In this document: in pieces, positions 25,211 to 35,989 of the stretch
How the letters are laid out: every line of letters starts with the position of its first letter
Position numbering within the stretch: position 1 is the stretch's first letter
Assembly: GCF_025200715.1 (NCBI RefSeq)
Contig: NZ_CP104143.1
Location: 1,488,001-1,552,000 of the forward strand
Source of the DNA: Rhizobium sullae
GTDB taxonomy: Bacteria; Pseudomonadota; Alphaproteobacteria; Rhizobiales; Rhizobiaceae
Reading direction: 5' to 3'
Length of the DNA: 64,000 bases
Notes under the pieces: model-generated
What the model saw: the letters and a program-made list of their open reading frames with translations, nothing else
Database searches by the model: none
What the model was told of the DNA's origin: nothing
Translations under genes and position numbers: made by a program

Positions 25211-26227
25211 TCACTTTTCGCGATTGACGCTCATTTCGCCGAAGATGCGGGCCACTTCCTTTTGAAGGTCGGCATCGGCGCCGGTGATCGGCGCCATTTC
25301 CGGATCGCGGCGCGGCAGGCTGCCGGATTGCGGCGGAACCGGGCGGGTGGGCGCGTTCGGTGTGGGAACGATGCGCTGCGCAGCGAGTGTATTGTTCATC
25401 TCTTCCTGAAGAATGCGTTCGAAATCGCTGGGCGATTCCTTCGGAGCTGCGGCTGCGTCGCCGGTAACAACCGGCACGCCTTCGGCAACGGTCGGAAGGC
25501 TCTGCGCCGGCGGCGTCGAGACCTGCGGCTCCACCCGCTGCTGCGGCAGAACGCGCTGGCGGGCCGCGTCGAGGATGTCGGCGGCGCTGGCTGCCTCGAT
25601 CACCGGGGAGACGGGGCGCTCAGGTGGCCTCGGAATGATCGGTGGCGGAGCAGTGGGGCTGGCAGGCTCCCGTGCGATGTTTGCCGCCACGGTCGATGTT
25701 ACTGCCGGCTCTGGTTCAGCAGGCGCCGCGGAAGGAGCGGCCACTGCGGGATGCAGACGCGGCTCGACGGCAGGCGCGGGTGCCGGAGCGTAGGGTTCAG
25801 CAGCTTCGGGTTCGCGCTCGAAGGCTGCGACGGGCCTTGCAGGCTCGGCACGCGGCTCTTGGGGCATCGCGACGACCGGTTCAGGCTGAGGCTGGGGCGC
25901 CGGCGGGGCTATGAATGCGCGCTCCGAGCCGTCGTCGGTATCCTGCAGGATGCGGCTTTCGATAACGATGTCAGTCGGGCCGCCGATCATGATCAGATGC
26001 TCGACGTCGTCACGGCGCACGAGCACCAGCCGGCGGCGCGTATCGACGGCTGCAGCATCCAGCACCTGCAGACGTGGCTGCCGGTTCTTGCCGCCGCGCA
26101 CGAAGGGCGAAGGCGCCCGGCTGCGGAGGATCCACATGATGCCGATCAGGAGCAGCAGCGCGATGCCGACGCCGCCCGCTGCGAGGAGGAAACGGCTGCC
26201 ATAGGCGCCCATTACTTCGTCGAACAT
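25211..26227 (-). CDS. fliO: FliO-like flagellar biosynthesis protein
   Basis: 338 residues. One transmembrane helix lies at ~13-34 after a short periplasmic start. A cytoplasmic FliO-type domain follows at ~50-95 (PRLQVLDAAAVDTRRRLVLVRRDDVEHLIMIGG). The rest, ~240 residues, is Pro/Ala/Glu-rich and probably disordered, much longer than the ~120-residue E. coli FliO. FliO helps assemble the FliP ring of the flagellar export gate. No other flagellar gene is within the window, so assignment rests on the domain; it is divergent from cckA. The mini-intron ends at its stop codon. Confidence 0.7.
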   Translation of the reverse strand: MFDEVMGAYGSRFLLAAGGVGIALLLLIGIMWILRSRAPSPFVRGGKNRQPRLQVLDAAAVDTRRRLVLVRRDDVEHLIMIGGPTDIVIESRILQDTDDGSERAFIAPPAPQPQPEPVVAMPQEPRAEPARPVAAFEREPEAAEPYAPAPAPAVEPRLHPAVAAPSAAPAEPEPAVTSTVAANIAREPASPTAPPPIIPRPPERPVSPVIEAASAADILDAARQRVLPQQRVEPQVSTPPAQSLPTVAEGVPVVTGDAAAAPKESPSDFERILQEEMNNTLAAQRIVPTPNAPTRPVPPQSGSLPRRDPEMAPITGADADLQKEVARIFGEMSVNREK

Positions 26228-26495
26228 GGTCTTCTACTCCGGTTGCGGCATTCGCCATAACATGACGGCTTTTCAGCTCCTTAGGCAATAGGCTGCCTGC
26301 TTGTCCAGTCACGGCCGAACACAAGGACCTGTTTCTGGTTGTCGAAAGTGGCGCCGTTCGTTGTGAATTCAAGCATTCTTGGCTCTTCATACTGTTTTGG
26401 CGGACGCAGCAACTTGCTAAGAAGGAACGAACGCCTGATTCCTGCTTTCTCTTGAGAATATAAGCGAATGCTGAACAGGCTCATGCGAGGAATAG

Positions 26496-29105
26496 ATGAC
26501 GACACCACGTCAGGCTGACGACTACAATGCCCCGATCGTGGATCGCGGAGGACGTTCGGGAACGGCTGTTCGCATCATTCTTCTGGCGCTTGTGCTTGTC
26601 GCAGCCGCAGCCGCCTTCGTCTACTTCAAGGATTCGCTTGAAAACGAGATGGTTCTTGGCGTCCTCGGCGTGCTGGCCATGGTCGGCATCTTCTTCCTCG
26701 TTTCGTCGGTTATCGGCTTCATCGAGGTCATGCCGCAGCGGCAATCGGATAGCCTTGCGCGGTCGTTTCTCAACAGCCACCCGGACGGTTCGCTGATCAC
26801 CGACGAGAAAGGGCGGATCATCTATGCCAACGCCGCCTACGGAAAGCTGACGGGCGCCCGCAAACCGACCGAGGTGCAGACTCTCGAAGCGCTGCTTTCG
26901 CGCCACCGGGAATCGAACGAAGCGCTTTACCGTCTGTCGAACGGGCTGCGCGAGGGCAGGGAAGGGCAGGAGGAATTCCGCCTGCTGCGTGCTCTTGGCC
27001 CGGCAACGAACAATTCCGGCGCTCACTGGTACCGTCTCAAGGCGCGGACGCTGCGAACCGAGGAAGGTGCCGGCAAGCCGCTGCATATCTGGCAGATCAG
27101 CGACATCAGCGCCGAGCGCGACGACCAGGAGCGCTTCTTCAAGGAGTTGCAGAACGCGATCGACTACCTCGACCATGCGCCGGCAGGTTTCTTCTCTGCA
27201 GGCCGCAAGGGCGAAATCTTCTACCTGAACGCAACGCTCGCCGAGTGGCTCGGGCTCGATCTCACGAAGTTCGTGCCGGGCTCGATGACGATCGGGGATC
27301 TCGTGGCGGGCGGCGGGCTGGCGCTCATCCAGTCGGTTCAGGCCGAGCCCGGCCTCAAGAAAACCGATACGCTCGACCTCGACCTCAAGAAGGCGAACGG
27401 GCAGAGCCTGCCGGTGCAGCTCATCCACAGCGTGACCTCCATGCGCGACGGCGCGCCGGGCGAGAGCCGGACGATCGTGCTGAGAAGACAGCCAGGCACC
27501 GAGAACGAGCAGTCCGCTTCCGCCGCCGCGATGCGCTTTACGCGCTTCTTCAACAACACGCCGATGGCAATTGCCTCGGTTGACGGCGACGGGCGAATCC
27601 TGCGCACGAATGCCCCGTTCCTGAAGCTCTTCTCCGGCATCGTTTCGCGCGATGACGTCGAAAATGGCGCAGCGCTCGAAGTCATCCTTCAGGAAACCGA
27701 CCGGCAGAGGCTGAAGGACGCCCTGGCGGCGGCGAAGGACCGCCAGGGCGATATCCCGCCGATCGATTCGCGCATGCCGAGCGACGAGGCGCGCCATTTC
27801 CGCTTCTACGTCAACGCCGTCATCGACCAGAGCGACGAGGCGCCGGAAGAGGCCGCGATCGTCTATGCCGTCGAGATGACGGAGCAAAAGGCGCTGGAAG
27901 CACAGATGGCGCAGACGCAGAAAATGAATGCGGTCGGCACGCTTGCGGGCGGCATCGCGCACGACTTCAACAACGTGCTAACGGCGATCCTCCTGTCGTC
28001 CGACCATCTGCTGCTGCAGGCGCGGCCGTCGGATGCAAGCTTTGCCGACCTTATGGAAATCAAGCGCAATGCGAACCGCGCCGCGGTTCTCGTGCGCCAG
28101 CTGTTGGCCTTTTCGCGCAAGCAGACGATGCGGCCGACGGTGTTGAACCTCACCGACGTTGTCGGCGACCTGCGCATGCTTGTCGACCGGCTGCTGTCCG
28201 GCACCAACGTCAAGCTCGATGTCGAATACGGCCGCGATCTCTGGCCGGTGAAGACGGACCTGTCGCAGTTCGAGCAGGTGCTGATCAATCTTTGCGTCAA
28301 TGCGCGCGACGCGATGCCGGAGGGTGGCAAGCTGACGCTGCGCACCCGCAACGTGACGGCGGCGGAAGTGGCTGGTTTCAATTATTCCTACATGCCGCAT
28401 GAGGACATGGTGCTGATCGAGGTGGCCGATACCGGCACCGGGATTGCGCCCGACATCATGGACAAGATCTTCGAACCCTTCTTCACAACCAAGGAAGTGG
28501 GCAAGGGGACGGGCCTCGGGCTGGCGATGGTCTACGGCATCGTCAAGCAATCCGGCGGCTATATTCAGCCGGAATCCGAAGTCGGCAAGGGAACGACTTT
28601 CCGGGTCTTCCTGCCGCGCCATGTCGTCGATCCGGCCGTCGCCGCCGAGGCGGACGCCATTGCGGCAGCCGAAGCCGGGGCGGCTGCACAGAAGTCGGCC
28701 GCAGGCCAGCCGGAACAGCCGGAAGACCTGACGGGCAACGCCGTCATTCTGCTCGTCGAAGACGAGGAGGCGGTGCGCCGCGGCGGCAAGCGCATGCTGG
28801 AAACACGCGGCTACACCGTCCACGAGGCCGGCTCGGGCGTCGAGGCGCTCGACATTCTGGAGGAACTGGACGGCAAGGTGGACATCGTCGTTTCGGACGT
28901 CGTCATGCCGGAGATGGACGGGCCGTCGCTGCTGCGCGAGCTGCGCAAGAAATATCCGGACATGAAGTTCATCTTCGTTTCCGGCTATGCTGAAGACGCT
29001 TTCGCCCGCAACCTGCCGCCGGACGCCAAGTTCGGCTTCCTGCCGAAGCCCTTCTCGCTGAAGCAGCTCGCCGTCGTCGTCAAGGAAACGCTGGAAGGCG
29101 AATAG
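26496..29105 (+). CDS. cckA: CckA-type hybrid histidine kinase
   Basis: 869 residues. Two transmembrane helices lie at ~22-42 and ~48-70. PAS-like domains fill ~85-465. HisKA carries [11 protein letters not shown] with the phosphorylated H489. The HATPase has [12 protein letters not shown] (N box), VADTGTGI (G1) and [10 protein letters not shown] (G2). A C-terminal receiver domain (~750-865) has phospho-acceptor D801 in VVSDVVMP. CckA phosphorylates the ChpT phosphotransferase and through it CtrA and CpdR, governing cell-cycle transcription and polar development in alphaproteobacteria. Transmembrane and PAS layout match Caulobacter CckA closely. It stands alone, 268 bp from the divergent fliO-like gene. 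Confidence 0.95.
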   Translation: MTTPRQADDYNAPIVDRGGRSGTAVRIILLALVLVAAAAAFVYFKDSLENEMVLGVLGVLAMVGIFFLVSSVIGFIEVMPQRQSDSLARSFLNSHPDGSLITDEKGRIIYANAAYGKLTGARKPTEVQTLEALLSRHRESNEALYRLSNGLREGREGQEEFRLLRALGPATNNSGAHWYRLKARTLRTEEGAGKPLHIWQISDISAERDDQERFFKELQNAIDYLDHAPAGFFSAGRKGEIFYLNATLAEWLGLDLTKFVPGSMTIGDLVAGGGLALIQSVQAEPGLKKTDTLDLDLKKANGQSLPVQLIHSVTSMRDGAPGESRTIVLRRQPGTENEQSASAAAMRFTRFFNNTPMAIASVDGDGRILRTNAPFLKLFSGIVSRDDVENGAALEVILQETDRQRLKDALAAAKDRQGDIPPIDSRMPSDEARHFRFYVNAVIDQSDEAPEEAAIVYAVEMTEQKALEAQMAQTQKMNAVGTLAGGIAHDFNNVLTAILLSSDHLLLQARPSDASFADLMEIKRNANRAAVLVRQLLAFSRKQTMRPTVLNLTDVVGDLRMLVDRLLSGTNVKLDVEYGRDLWPVKTDLSQFEQVLINLCVNARDAMPEGGKLTLRTRNVTAAEVAGFNYSYMPHEDMVLIEVADTGTGIAPDIMDKIFEPFFTTKEVGKGTGLGLAMVYGIVKQSGGYIQPESEVGKGTTFRVFLPRHVVDPAVAAEADAIAAAEAGAAAQKSAAGQPEQPEDLTGNAVILLVEDEEAVRRGGKRMLETRGYTVHEAGSGVEALDILEELDGKVDIVVSDVVMPEMDGPSLLRELRKKYPDMKFIFVSGYAEDAFARNLPPDAKFGFLPKPFSLKQLAVVVKETLEGE

Positions 29106-29133
29106 GGAGGCGGTAACCGCCGCCCGTCCGATT

Positions 29134-30060
29134 TCAATCGTCGAGCGCCACGGCAATTTCAGCCGCCAGGCGGGCATTGTTCTCGACGAGCGCGATATTC
29201 GTCTGGAGGCTCCGTCCGTCCGTCAGATCGAAGATCGTGCCGAGAAGATAAGGGGTCACGTCCTTGCCGCTGATTTCGTCGCGTTCGGCGCTGTCCAGCG
29301 CCCGTTCGATGTAGATTTCCATCTCCTCGCGCGGAATTTCATCTTGTTCCGGAACCGGATTGGCGATCAGCATGCCGCCGTCGATGCCCAACTGCTCACG
29401 GGTGATCTGGAAATTGGCGATGGCGGCCGGGCTGTTCAGCGTCAGCGGGCTGCGCAGGCCTGAGGAACGGGACCAGAAGGCCGGGAACTCTGCGCTCTCG
29501 TAGGTGACGACGGGAACGCCGCTGGTTTCCAGGACTTCCAGGGTCTTCGGAATATCAAGGATCGCCTTTGCACCGGCGCAAACGACAATGACGCCGGTAC
29601 GGGCGAGCTCCTGCAGGTCGGCCGAGATATCGAAGCTCTCTTCGGCGCCGCGATGCACGCCGCCGATACCGCCGGTAGCAAAGACCTTGATGCCGGCGCG
29701 GGCGGCGGCGATCATCGTTGCGGCAACCGTCGTGGCACCGGTGCGGCGCTCGGCGATGGCGAATGCGAGATCGGCGCGCGAGACTTTCATCACGTCCTTC
29801 TCCTTCGCGAGCTTCTCAAGCTCCTCCGGCTCCAGGCCGATATGCAGAACGCCGTGAATGACGGCGATCGTTGCCGGAATGGCACCTTGCTCACGGATGA
29901 TCGCTTCGACGCTACGGGCCATTTCGATATTGCCGGGGTAGGGCATGCCGTGGGTGATGATCGTCGATTCAAGCGCCACCAGCGGCGCACCGCGCTGCTT
30001 TGCGGCGGCAACCTCCTTGGAATAGGAGACCGGCAGGAGGGGGGAGATCGGTTTCGTCAT
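29134..30060 (-). CDS. psuG: Pseudouridine-5-phosphate glycosidase
   Basis: A 308-residue enzyme that splits the C-C bond of pseudouridine 5-phosphate to uracil and ribose 5-phosphate. Family blocks visible are VALESTIITHGMPYPGN at the N-terminus, TTVAATMIAA, FATGGIGGVHRGAEESFDISADL in the middle, and GIDGGMLIANPVPEQDE. GGAAGAG precedes the ATG at 30060. It follows psuK by 30 bp; together they salvage pseudouridine from RNA turnover. Confidence 0.95.
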   Translation of the reverse strand: MTKPISPLLPVSYSKEVAAAKQRGAPLVALESTIITHGMPYPGNIEMARSVEAIIREQGAIPATIAVIHGVLHIGLEPEELEKLAKEKDVMKVSRADLAFAIAERRTGATTVAATMIAAARAGIKVFATGGIGGVHRGAEESFDISADLQELARTGVIVVCAGAKAILDIPKTLEVLETSGVPVVTYESAEFPAFWSRSSGLRSPLTLNSPAAIANFQITREQLGIDGGMLIANPVPEQDEIPREEMEIYIERALDSAERDEISGKDVTPYLLGTIFDLTDGRSLQTNIALVENNARLAAEIAVALDD

Positions 30061-30090
30061 TGTCTCTTCCGTTTCATCGATATTGCCGCT

Positions 30091-31032
30091 TCAATGCAGA
30101 ATTCTGGCACGCTGAACAAGGGCAAGCGTTTCCGCAAGCAGTTTCGCCGAGAGTTTTTCGTTGACGGCATAGGGCGACTGGACCGTGAGTGCAGCGGCCG
30201 CCGCGCCGTGCCGCAGGGCTTCCTGGAGCGGCAGGCCCTGCATCAGGGCGGAGAGGATGCCGGCCGCAAGCGAATCTCCGGCGCCCGTCACGTCGGCGAC
30301 GGTTTCGACCGACGGAGGCGAAAGGCAGAAAGCGCCGTCCCTGCCGAAGGCGATCAGTTCGCGCTGCCCGCGTGTGATGACGCCGCTCTTCAGGCCGGTG
30401 TCACCGAGCAGTGACACCCAATCCTCCGGCTTGTCAGGGAGCTGGCCGACCAGGGCTGCGGCCTCGGCCTCATTGAGGAAGAGATAGTCGATGCCGCCGA
30501 TACACGCCTTGAGCTTGACCACTTTTGCCGGCGATATGGCAATCGCGGCCACGGGTATGCCGAGCGCATTGGCTCGGCTGACGATCGCCGCGATCGTCTC
30601 TTCCGGCAGGTTCGCATCGAAAAGGATGAGGTCGTTTGCCGCGAAGGCTTCCCGGACCCAGCGGATCGCCAGCCGGCGCGGCACGAAGTAGCGGTAAAGC
30701 TCCATGTCGGCGAGGGCGATCACCAGGTTGCCGTCCCGCTCCAGAATGGCCGTGTAGCTCGGCGTCTTGCGATCGAGAAAGACGAAGGGTCGGTCGCTGA
30801 TACCGGCCGCATAAGCCGCCTCCGTCACCAGTTCCCCTGCCGGATCGCCGCCGCGCGGCGAAATCATGGTGACGTCGAAGCCAAGGCGCGCTAGATTCCT
30901 TGCGGCGTTGAAGCCGCCGCCGCCCGGTTCCTCGAACCAGGTGCCGGGGTTGCTGGCGCCCGGCGCCGTCTCGCCGGAAATGCGCCCGCGCCGATCGATA
31001 TGCGCGCCGCCGAAAACGAGGATTCTTTTCAT
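30091..31032 (-). CDS. psuK: Pseudouridine kinase, PfkB family
   Basis: A 313-residue ribokinase-type sugar kinase. The N-terminal ILVFGGAHIDRRG and the C-terminal DVTGAGDSLAAGIL (anion hole with catalytic Asp) are PfkB signatures. The substrate is inferred from the adjacent psuG, which requires pseudouridine 5-phosphate. A good AGGA stands before the ATG at 31032. It is divergent from recA. Confidence 0.9.
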   Translation of the reverse strand: MKRILVFGGAHIDRRGRISGETAPGASNPGTWFEEPGGGGFNAARNLARLGFDVTMISPRGGDPAGELVTEAAYAAGISDRPFVFLDRKTPSYTAILERDGNLVIALADMELYRYFVPRRLAIRWVREAFAANDLILFDANLPEETIAAIVSRANALGIPVAAIAISPAKVVKLKACIGGIDYLFLNEAEAAALVGQLPDKPEDWVSLLGDTGLKSGVITRGQRELIAFGRDGAFCLSPPSVETVADVTGAGDSLAAGILSALMQGLPLQEALRHGAAAAALTVQSPYAVNEKLSAKLLAETLALVQRARILH

Positions 31033-31191
31033 CGTCCTGAATGCTCCCAGCCGGTGGAAGAAGCGAATCGTACAGAGGCGCCGGATGCCGCAGTCTCAGC
31101 CCGACGTTGCCTAACTCGTTGCTTTGCATCGATAAAACAAATATAGAACACGGGACGTTTTACCTTTTTCTTTCAATTGTTTGGGCGCCCA

Positions 31192-31220
31192 TTGCACAGC
31201 TGGAACAAATGGGGTACAAA
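31192..31220 (+). promoter_or_regulatory. recA promoter with LexA operator GAAC-N7-GTAC
   Basis: TTGCAC (-35, 31192-31197), 17 bp, TACAAA (-10, 31215-31220). GAAC at 31203-31206 and GTAC at 31214-31217 with seven bases between exactly match the operator shown by mutation for Rhizobium etli recA. It covers the spacer and the start of the -10 box, so bound LexA would block polymerase. Confidence 0.85.
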
Positions 31221-31264
31221 CTCGATATTGCTCAAGCGGCTTCAATAACCTAAAGGTGGATCGG

Positions 31265-32353
31265 ATGTCTCAAAATTCATTGCGGCTCGTAGAGGACAAA
31301 TCGGTGGACAAAAGCAAGGCGCTTGAAGCGGCACTCTCACAGATTGAGCGGTCGTTCGGCAAGGGCTCGATCATGAAACTCGGCGCGAACGAGAGTGTCA
31401 TCGAGGTCGAAACGATTTCGACCGGCTCCCTCAGCCTCGATATCGCGCTCGGCATCGGCGGCCTTCCGAAGGGTCGTATCATTGAAATCTATGGGCCGGA
31501 AAGCTCCGGCAAGACGACGCTTGCATTGCAGACGATCGCCGAAGCGCAGAAGAAGGGTGGCATCTGCGCATTCGTCGATGCCGAACATGCGCTCGATCCG
31601 GTCTATGCTCGCAAGCTTGGCGTCGATCTCCAGAACCTTTTGATCTCGCAGCCGGATACCGGTGAGCAGGCGCTTGAAATCACCGATACGCTGGTGCGCT
31701 CCGGCGCCGTCGACGTTCTCGTCGTCGATTCCGTTGCGGCTCTCACGCCGCGTGCTGAAATCGAAGGCGAGATGGGCGACAGCCTGCCGGGCCTGCAAGC
31801 ACGCCTGATGAGCCAGGCGCTGCGCAAGCTTACGGCTTCGATCTCCAAATCGAACACCATGGTGATCTTCATCAACCAGATCCGCATGAAGATCGGCGTC
31901 ATGTTCGGCTCGCCGGAAACAACGACAGGCGGCAATGCGCTGAAGTTCTATGCCTCCGTCCGTCTCGACATCCGCCGTATCGGCGCGGTCAAGGATCGCG
32001 AAGAGGTGGTCGGCAATCAGACCCGCGTCAAGGTCGTCAAGAACAAGATGGCGCCTCCTTTCAAGCAGGTGGAATTCGACATCATGTATGGCGAAGGCGT
32101 TTCCAAGACCGGCGAACTGATCGATCTCGGCGTCAAGGCCGGCATCGTCGAGAAATCCGGTGCCTGGTTCTCCTATAACAGCCAACGTCTCGGCCAGGGC
32201 CGCGAGAACGCCAAGCTCTTCATCCGCGACAATCCGGACATGGCCCGCGAGATCGAGACAGCGCTTCGCCAGAATGCCGGGCTAATTGCGGACCGCTTCC
32301 TGCAGAATAGCGGGCCGGACGCCAATGATGGCGACACCGACACGGATATGTAA
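31265..32353 (+). CDS. recA: RecA recombinase
   Basis: 362 residues from the ATG at 31265, after AAGGTGGA. Walker A is GPESSGKT (77-84), [26 protein letters not shown] loop L1 follows, and [24 protein letters not shown] covers loop L2. The tail is acidic ([11 protein letters not shown]). It drives strand exchange and the LexA cleavage step of the SOS response. The LexA-type operator upstream predicts DNA-damage induction. A longer in-frame opening exists upstream but lies in the promoter. Confidence 0.98.
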   Translation: MSQNSLRLVEDKSVDKSKALEAALSQIERSFGKGSIMKLGANESVIEVETISTGSLSLDIALGIGGLPKGRIIEIYGPESSGKTTLALQTIAEAQKKGGICAFVDAEHALDPVYARKLGVDLQNLLISQPDTGEQALEITDTLVRSGAVDVLVVDSVAALTPRAEIEGEMGDSLPGLQARLMSQALRKLTASISKSNTMVIFINQIRMKIGVMFGSPETTTGGNALKFYASVRLDIRRIGAVKDREEVVGNQTRVKVVKNKMAPPFKQVEFDIMYGEGVSKTGELIDLGVKAGIVEKSGAWFSYNSQRLGQGRENAKLFIRDNPDMAREIETALRQNAGLIADRFLQNSGPDANDGDTDTDM

Positions 32354-32379
32354 TCCGCAGCTTCAGCTTTGCTGTATCG

Positions 32380-32420
32380 AAACCGGCCGCATTCCTTGAT
32401 CAGAATGCGGCCGGTTTTGT
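32380..32420 (+). terminator. Intrinsic terminator of recA
   Basis: AAACCGGCCGCATTC and GAATGCGGCCGGTTT form a perfect 15-bp stem ending in TTTTG. Confidence 0.92.
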
Positions 32421-32507
32421 TTGTCTGCTGGACAGTGGCAAGGGTGAACGATAAAAGCCACTGGATTTGAGTTTTGACCTGCCTTGGGCAGCACTGAAGG
32501 GCATAGC

Positions 32508-35168
32508 ATGAGCGGCGTGAATGATATCCGGTCGACCTTCCTCGACTATTTCAAGACGAACGGCCACGAGATCGTGCCGTCGAGCCCGCTTGTGCCGCGC
32601 AACGATCCGACGCTGATGTTCACCAATGCCGGCATGGTGCAGTTCAAGAACGTCTTCACCGGCCTGGAGCAGCGCCCCTACAAGACGGCATCGACGGCGC
32701 AGAAATGCGTCCGCGCCGGCGGCAAGCACAACGACCTCGACAATGTCGGCTATACCGCGCGCCACCATACCTTCTTCGAGATGCTCGGCAACTTCTCCTT
32801 CGGCAACTATTTCAAGGAGCGGGCGATCGAGCTTGCCTGGAACTTGCTCACCAAGGAGTTCGGCCTCGATGCCAAGCGTCTCTTGGTCACTGTCTATCAC
32901 ACGGACGATGAGGCCTTCGGCCTCTGGAAGAAGATCGCCGGGCTTTCTGACGAAAAGATCATCCGCATTCCGACGAGCGACAATTTCTGGGCGATGGGCG
33001 ATACCGGCCCGTGCGGCCCGTGCTCGGAAATCTTCTACGATCACGGCGATCACATCTGGGGCGGTCCTCCCGGCTCTCCGGAAGAAGACGGCGACCGCTT
33101 CATCGAGATATGGAACCTCGTCTTCATGCAGTATGAGCAGCTGACGAAGGAAGAGCGCGTCGATCTGCCTCGGCCCTCGATCGATACCGGCATGGGGCTG
33201 GAACGGGTGGCGGCCGTGCTGCAGGGCAAGCATGACAATTACGACATTGATCTGTTCCGCGCGCTGATCGAAGCCTCGGAAGAGGCAACCGGCGTCAACG
33301 CCGAGGGCGAGCGCCGTGCGAGCCATCGCGTCATCGCCGACCATTTGCGCTCTTCCGCATTCCTGATTGCCGATGGCGTGCTGCCCTCGAACGAAGGCCG
33401 CGGCTATGTGCTGCGCCGTATCATGCGCCGCGCCATGCGGCATGCGGAGCTTCTCGGCGCCAGGGAGCCGCTGATCTGGAAGCTGCTACCGGCGCTCGTC
33501 CAGCAGATGGGCCGCGCCTATCCGGAACTCGCCCGCGCCGAGGCGTTGATCTCCGAAACGCTGAAGCTTGAGGAAACCCGTTTTCGCAAGACGCTGGAGC
33601 GCGGCCTGTCTCTGCTTTCCGACGCGACGACGGCGCTCGGCAAGGGCGACATGCTGGACGGCGAGACGGCCTTCAAGCTCTATGACACTTACGGCTTTCC
33701 GCTCGACCTGACGCAGGATGCGCTGCGCGCCCGCGAAATCGGCGTCGATCTTGCCGGCTTCACGGATGCGATGGAGCGCCAGAAGGCCGAGGCCCGCTCG
33801 CATTGGGCAGGCTCCGGTGACAAGGCGACCGAAACTATTTGGTTCGAGCTCAAGGAAAAGCATGGCGCGACCGAATTCCTGGGCTACGACACCGAGACCG
33901 CCGAAGGCGTCGTCCAGGCGGTCGTCAAGGATGGCGCTGCCGTCATATCCGCCTCGGCCGGCGACAAGGTCCAGATCGTCGTCAACCAGACGCCGTTCTA
34001 CGGCGAGTCCGGTGGCCAGATGGGTGACACCGGCATCATCAGTTCGGACCATGCGAAGGTGGAGATCACTGATACGCAAAAGAAAGGCGAGGGCCTGTTC
34101 GTCCATACCGGGACGGTCATCGAAGGTTCGCTGAAGGCTGACGATGCCGTCGCGCTGTCCGTCGATCACGCCCGCCGCTCGCGCCTGCGCGCTAACCACT
34201 CGGCAACGCACCTGCTGCACGAGGCGCTCCGCGAAGTGCTCGGCACGCATGTGGCGCAGAAGGGTTCCCTGGTCGCGCCGGAACGCCTGCGTTTCGACGT
34301 TTCGCATCCGAAGCCGGTGTCCGCCGAAGAACTCAAGGTCGTCGAGGACATGGCAAACGAGATCGTGCTGCAGAACGCACCGGTCACTACGCGGCTGATG
34401 AGCGTCGACGACGCTATCGCCGAAGGTGCGATGGCGCTCTTCGGTGAGAAATACGGCGATGAAGTGCGCGTCGTCTCGATGGGGCAGGGCGTGCGCGGCA
34501 CGAAGGCCGGCAAGCCTTATTCGATCGAGCTTTGCGGCGGCACGCACGTGGCGGCGACCGGCCAGATCGGCCTCGTGCGCATCCTCGGCGAAAGCGCTGT
34601 CGGCGCGGGCGTGCGCCGCCTCGAGGCGGTCACCGGTGAAACTGCGCGCGAATATCTGGCTGAGCAGGACGAGCGCGTGAAGTCGCTCGCGTCGTCGCTG
34701 AAGGTTCAGCCTGCCGAAGTGCTTTCGCGCGTCGAAGCGTTGATGGACGAGCGCCGCAAGCTCGAGCGCGAACTGGCGGACGCCAAGCGCAAGCTTGCCA
34801 TGGGCGGCGGGCAAGGCGGCTCGACGGACGCGGCGCGCGAGGTTGCCGGCGTGAAATTCCTCGGCAAGGCGATGACGGGCGTCGATCCGAAGGACCTCAA
34901 GGGCCTTGCCGATGACGGCAAGTCCAGCATCGGCTCGGGCGTCGTGACGCTGATCGGCGTATCGGATGACGGAAAGGCGAGCGCGGTCGTTGCCGTAACG
35001 CCGGACCTGACGGCGCGGTTCAGCGCCGTCGATCTGGTGCGTGTTGCATCTGCTGCCCTCGGCGGCAAGGGCGGCGGCGGGCGGCCGGACATGGCACAGG
35101 CGGGCGGCCCGGACGGCTCCAAGGCCGACGAGGCGATCGAAGCGGTTGCGGCAGCACTTGCAAGCTGA
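32508..35168 (+). CDS. alaS: Alanyl-tRNA synthetase
   Basis: 886 residues from the ATG at 32508. The class II core opens with [25 protein letters not shown], the [15 protein letters not shown] motif follows, and the editing domain carries the zinc ligands in [12 protein letters not shown] and LCGGTHV. A C-terminal coiled and C-Ala region ends in ~60 Gly-rich residues. Length and order are standard. recA-alaS adjacency is typical of alphaproteobacteria. The recA terminator separates the two, so alaS must have its own promoter within 88 bp. Confidence 0.98.
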   Translation: MSGVNDIRSTFLDYFKTNGHEIVPSSPLVPRNDPTLMFTNAGMVQFKNVFTGLEQRPYKTASTAQKCVRAGGKHNDLDNVGYTARHHTFFEMLGNFSFGNYFKERAIELAWNLLTKEFGLDAKRLLVTVYHTDDEAFGLWKKIAGLSDEKIIRIPTSDNFWAMGDTGPCGPCSEIFYDHGDHIWGGPPGSPEEDGDRFIEIWNLVFMQYEQLTKEERVDLPRPSIDTGMGLERVAAVLQGKHDNYDIDLFRALIEASEEATGVNAEGERRASHRVIADHLRSSAFLIADGVLPSNEGRGYVLRRIMRRAMRHAELLGAREPLIWKLLPALVQQMGRAYPELARAEALISETLKLEETRFRKTLERGLSLLSDATTALGKGDMLDGETAFKLYDTYGFPLDLTQDALRAREIGVDLAGFTDAMERQKAEARSHWAGSGDKATETIWFELKEKHGATEFLGYDTETAEGVVQAVVKDGAAVISASAGDKVQIVVNQTPFYGESGGQMGDTGIISSDHAKVEITDTQKKGEGLFVHTGTVIEGSLKADDAVALSVDHARRSRLRANHSATHLLHEALREVLGTHVAQKGSLVAPERLRFDVSHPKPVSAEELKVVEDMANEIVLQNAPVTTRLMSVDDAIAEGAMALFGEKYGDEVRVVSMGQGVRGTKAGKPYSIELCGGTHVAATGQIGLVRILGESAVGAGVRRLEAVTGETAREYLAEQDERVKSLASSLKVQPAEVLSRVEALMDERRKLERELADAKRKLAMGGGQGGSTDAAREVAGVKFLGKAMTGVDPKDLKGLADDGKSSIGSGVVTLIGVSDDGKASAVVAVTPDLTARFSAVDLVRVASAALGGKGGGGRPDMAQAGGPDGSKADEAIEAVAAALAS

Positions 35169-35190
35169 TTTCATCTGCCGGTGAGGTTTG

Positions 35191-35219
35191 AAAGGCGGGG
35201 CTTATCCTCCACCTTTTTG
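35191..35219 (+). terminator. Probable terminator of alaS
   Basis: AAGGCGGGG and CCTCCACCTT pair imperfectly (GU and mismatch), followed by TTTTT; 23 bp after the stop. An intron 5-prime end follows at once, as expected for a group IIC target. Confidence 0.6.
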
Positions 35220-35221
35220 TT

Positions 35222-35300
35222 GTGCGCCCAGCATGGGTGCATTCTTGTGGTGCAAGTCCCACCGTGCAACTGCGGAAGGGTGAGCGACCGTCGGGAGGTA
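35222..35300 (+). mobile_element. 5-prime fragment of a group II intron
   Basis: Begins GTGCGCCCAGCATGGGTGC straight behind the alaS terminator Ts (the flank reads TTTTTGTT), and continues with the domain I block GTGGTGCAAGTCCCACC and ACTGCGGAAGGGTGAGCGACC, typical of bacterial intron 5-prime ends. After ~80 nt the GST gene end is reached, with no RT or domain V. It resembles the 5-prime end of the mini-intron at 24927 more than that of the full intron. Confidence 0.75.
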
Positions 35301-35309
35301 AAGCGGTTC

Positions 35310-35930
35310 CTATTGCATCTGCTGCATGAGTTCGTCATCCAGTGCGGTGGCTCGCCTGTAGCCTTCGCGGTTGGTCACGCGGGCGACATAGTCCGCGAAG
35401 GCCTGGCGCTTTTCGAACGTGCCGAAGCCCAAGCCCCAGCCGATATGCGAGCCGACGTAGACATCGGCGGCCGTGAAGCGATCGCCGGCAATATAGGGTG
35501 AAGTGCTGACGGCTTTTTCGAGCGTGTCCATGACGTCGCCAAAGCTGCCGTAACCGGCCATCCGGCTCTTTTCGGCGGGCGTCACAAAGCCGAGCGCACG
35601 GTTCGTGGCAGCAGCTTCCAAGGGGCCTGCGGCGAAGAACATCCAGCGGTAATAGCTGCCGCGCTCATGAGGCTTCGGAGCGAGCTCCTTTTCCGGAAAG
35701 GTATCGGCGAGATAGGCGCAGATCGCGGCGCATTCCGTCACGATCGTTTCGCCATGCCGGATCGTCGGCACCTTGCCCATCGGGTTCACGGCCAGGTAGT
35801 CCGGCGCCTTCATCGTGCCGCCGAACGTCATGATTTCCGTGTGGTAGGGAACTCCGGTCTCCTCCAGCATCCAGCGGGCGATACGGCCGCGCGACATTGG
35901 GTTCGTATAGAATACCAGCTCGTCAGCCAT
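35310..35930 (-). CDS. Glutathione S-transferase family protein
   Basis: 206 residues from the ATG at 35930, preceded by GGAGGAGGA. The N-terminal thioredoxin-like fold (~1-78) has FYTNPMSRGRIARWMLEETG with the active Ser/Cys region at SRG, and NPMGKVPTIRHGETIVTECAAI (cis-Pro and the ES-like motif). The helical C-domain holds the N-capping box AGDRFTAADVY. It conjugates or reduces substrates with glutathione in the cytosol; the substrate is unknown. It is convergent with alaS across the intron fragment. Confidence 0.9.
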   Translation of the reverse strand: MADELVFYTNPMSRGRIARWMLEETGVPYHTEIMTFGGTMKAPDYLAVNPMGKVPTIRHGETIVTECAAICAYLADTFPEKELAPKPHERGSYYRWMFFAAGPLEAAATNRALGFVTPAEKSRMAGYGSFGDVMDTLEKAVSTSPYIAGDRFTAADVYVGSHIGWGLGFGTFEKRQAFADYVARVTNREGYRRATALDDELMQQMQ

Positions 35931-35989
35931 GCTTTCCTCCTCCTCCCTTTCCGGTCTAGCGCGCCCCGCAGCAAAATCAAGCCTGCCGC

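Noticed and set aside
33486..35174. 562-codon minus-strand open frame
   Set aside because: Antisense shadow of alaS.
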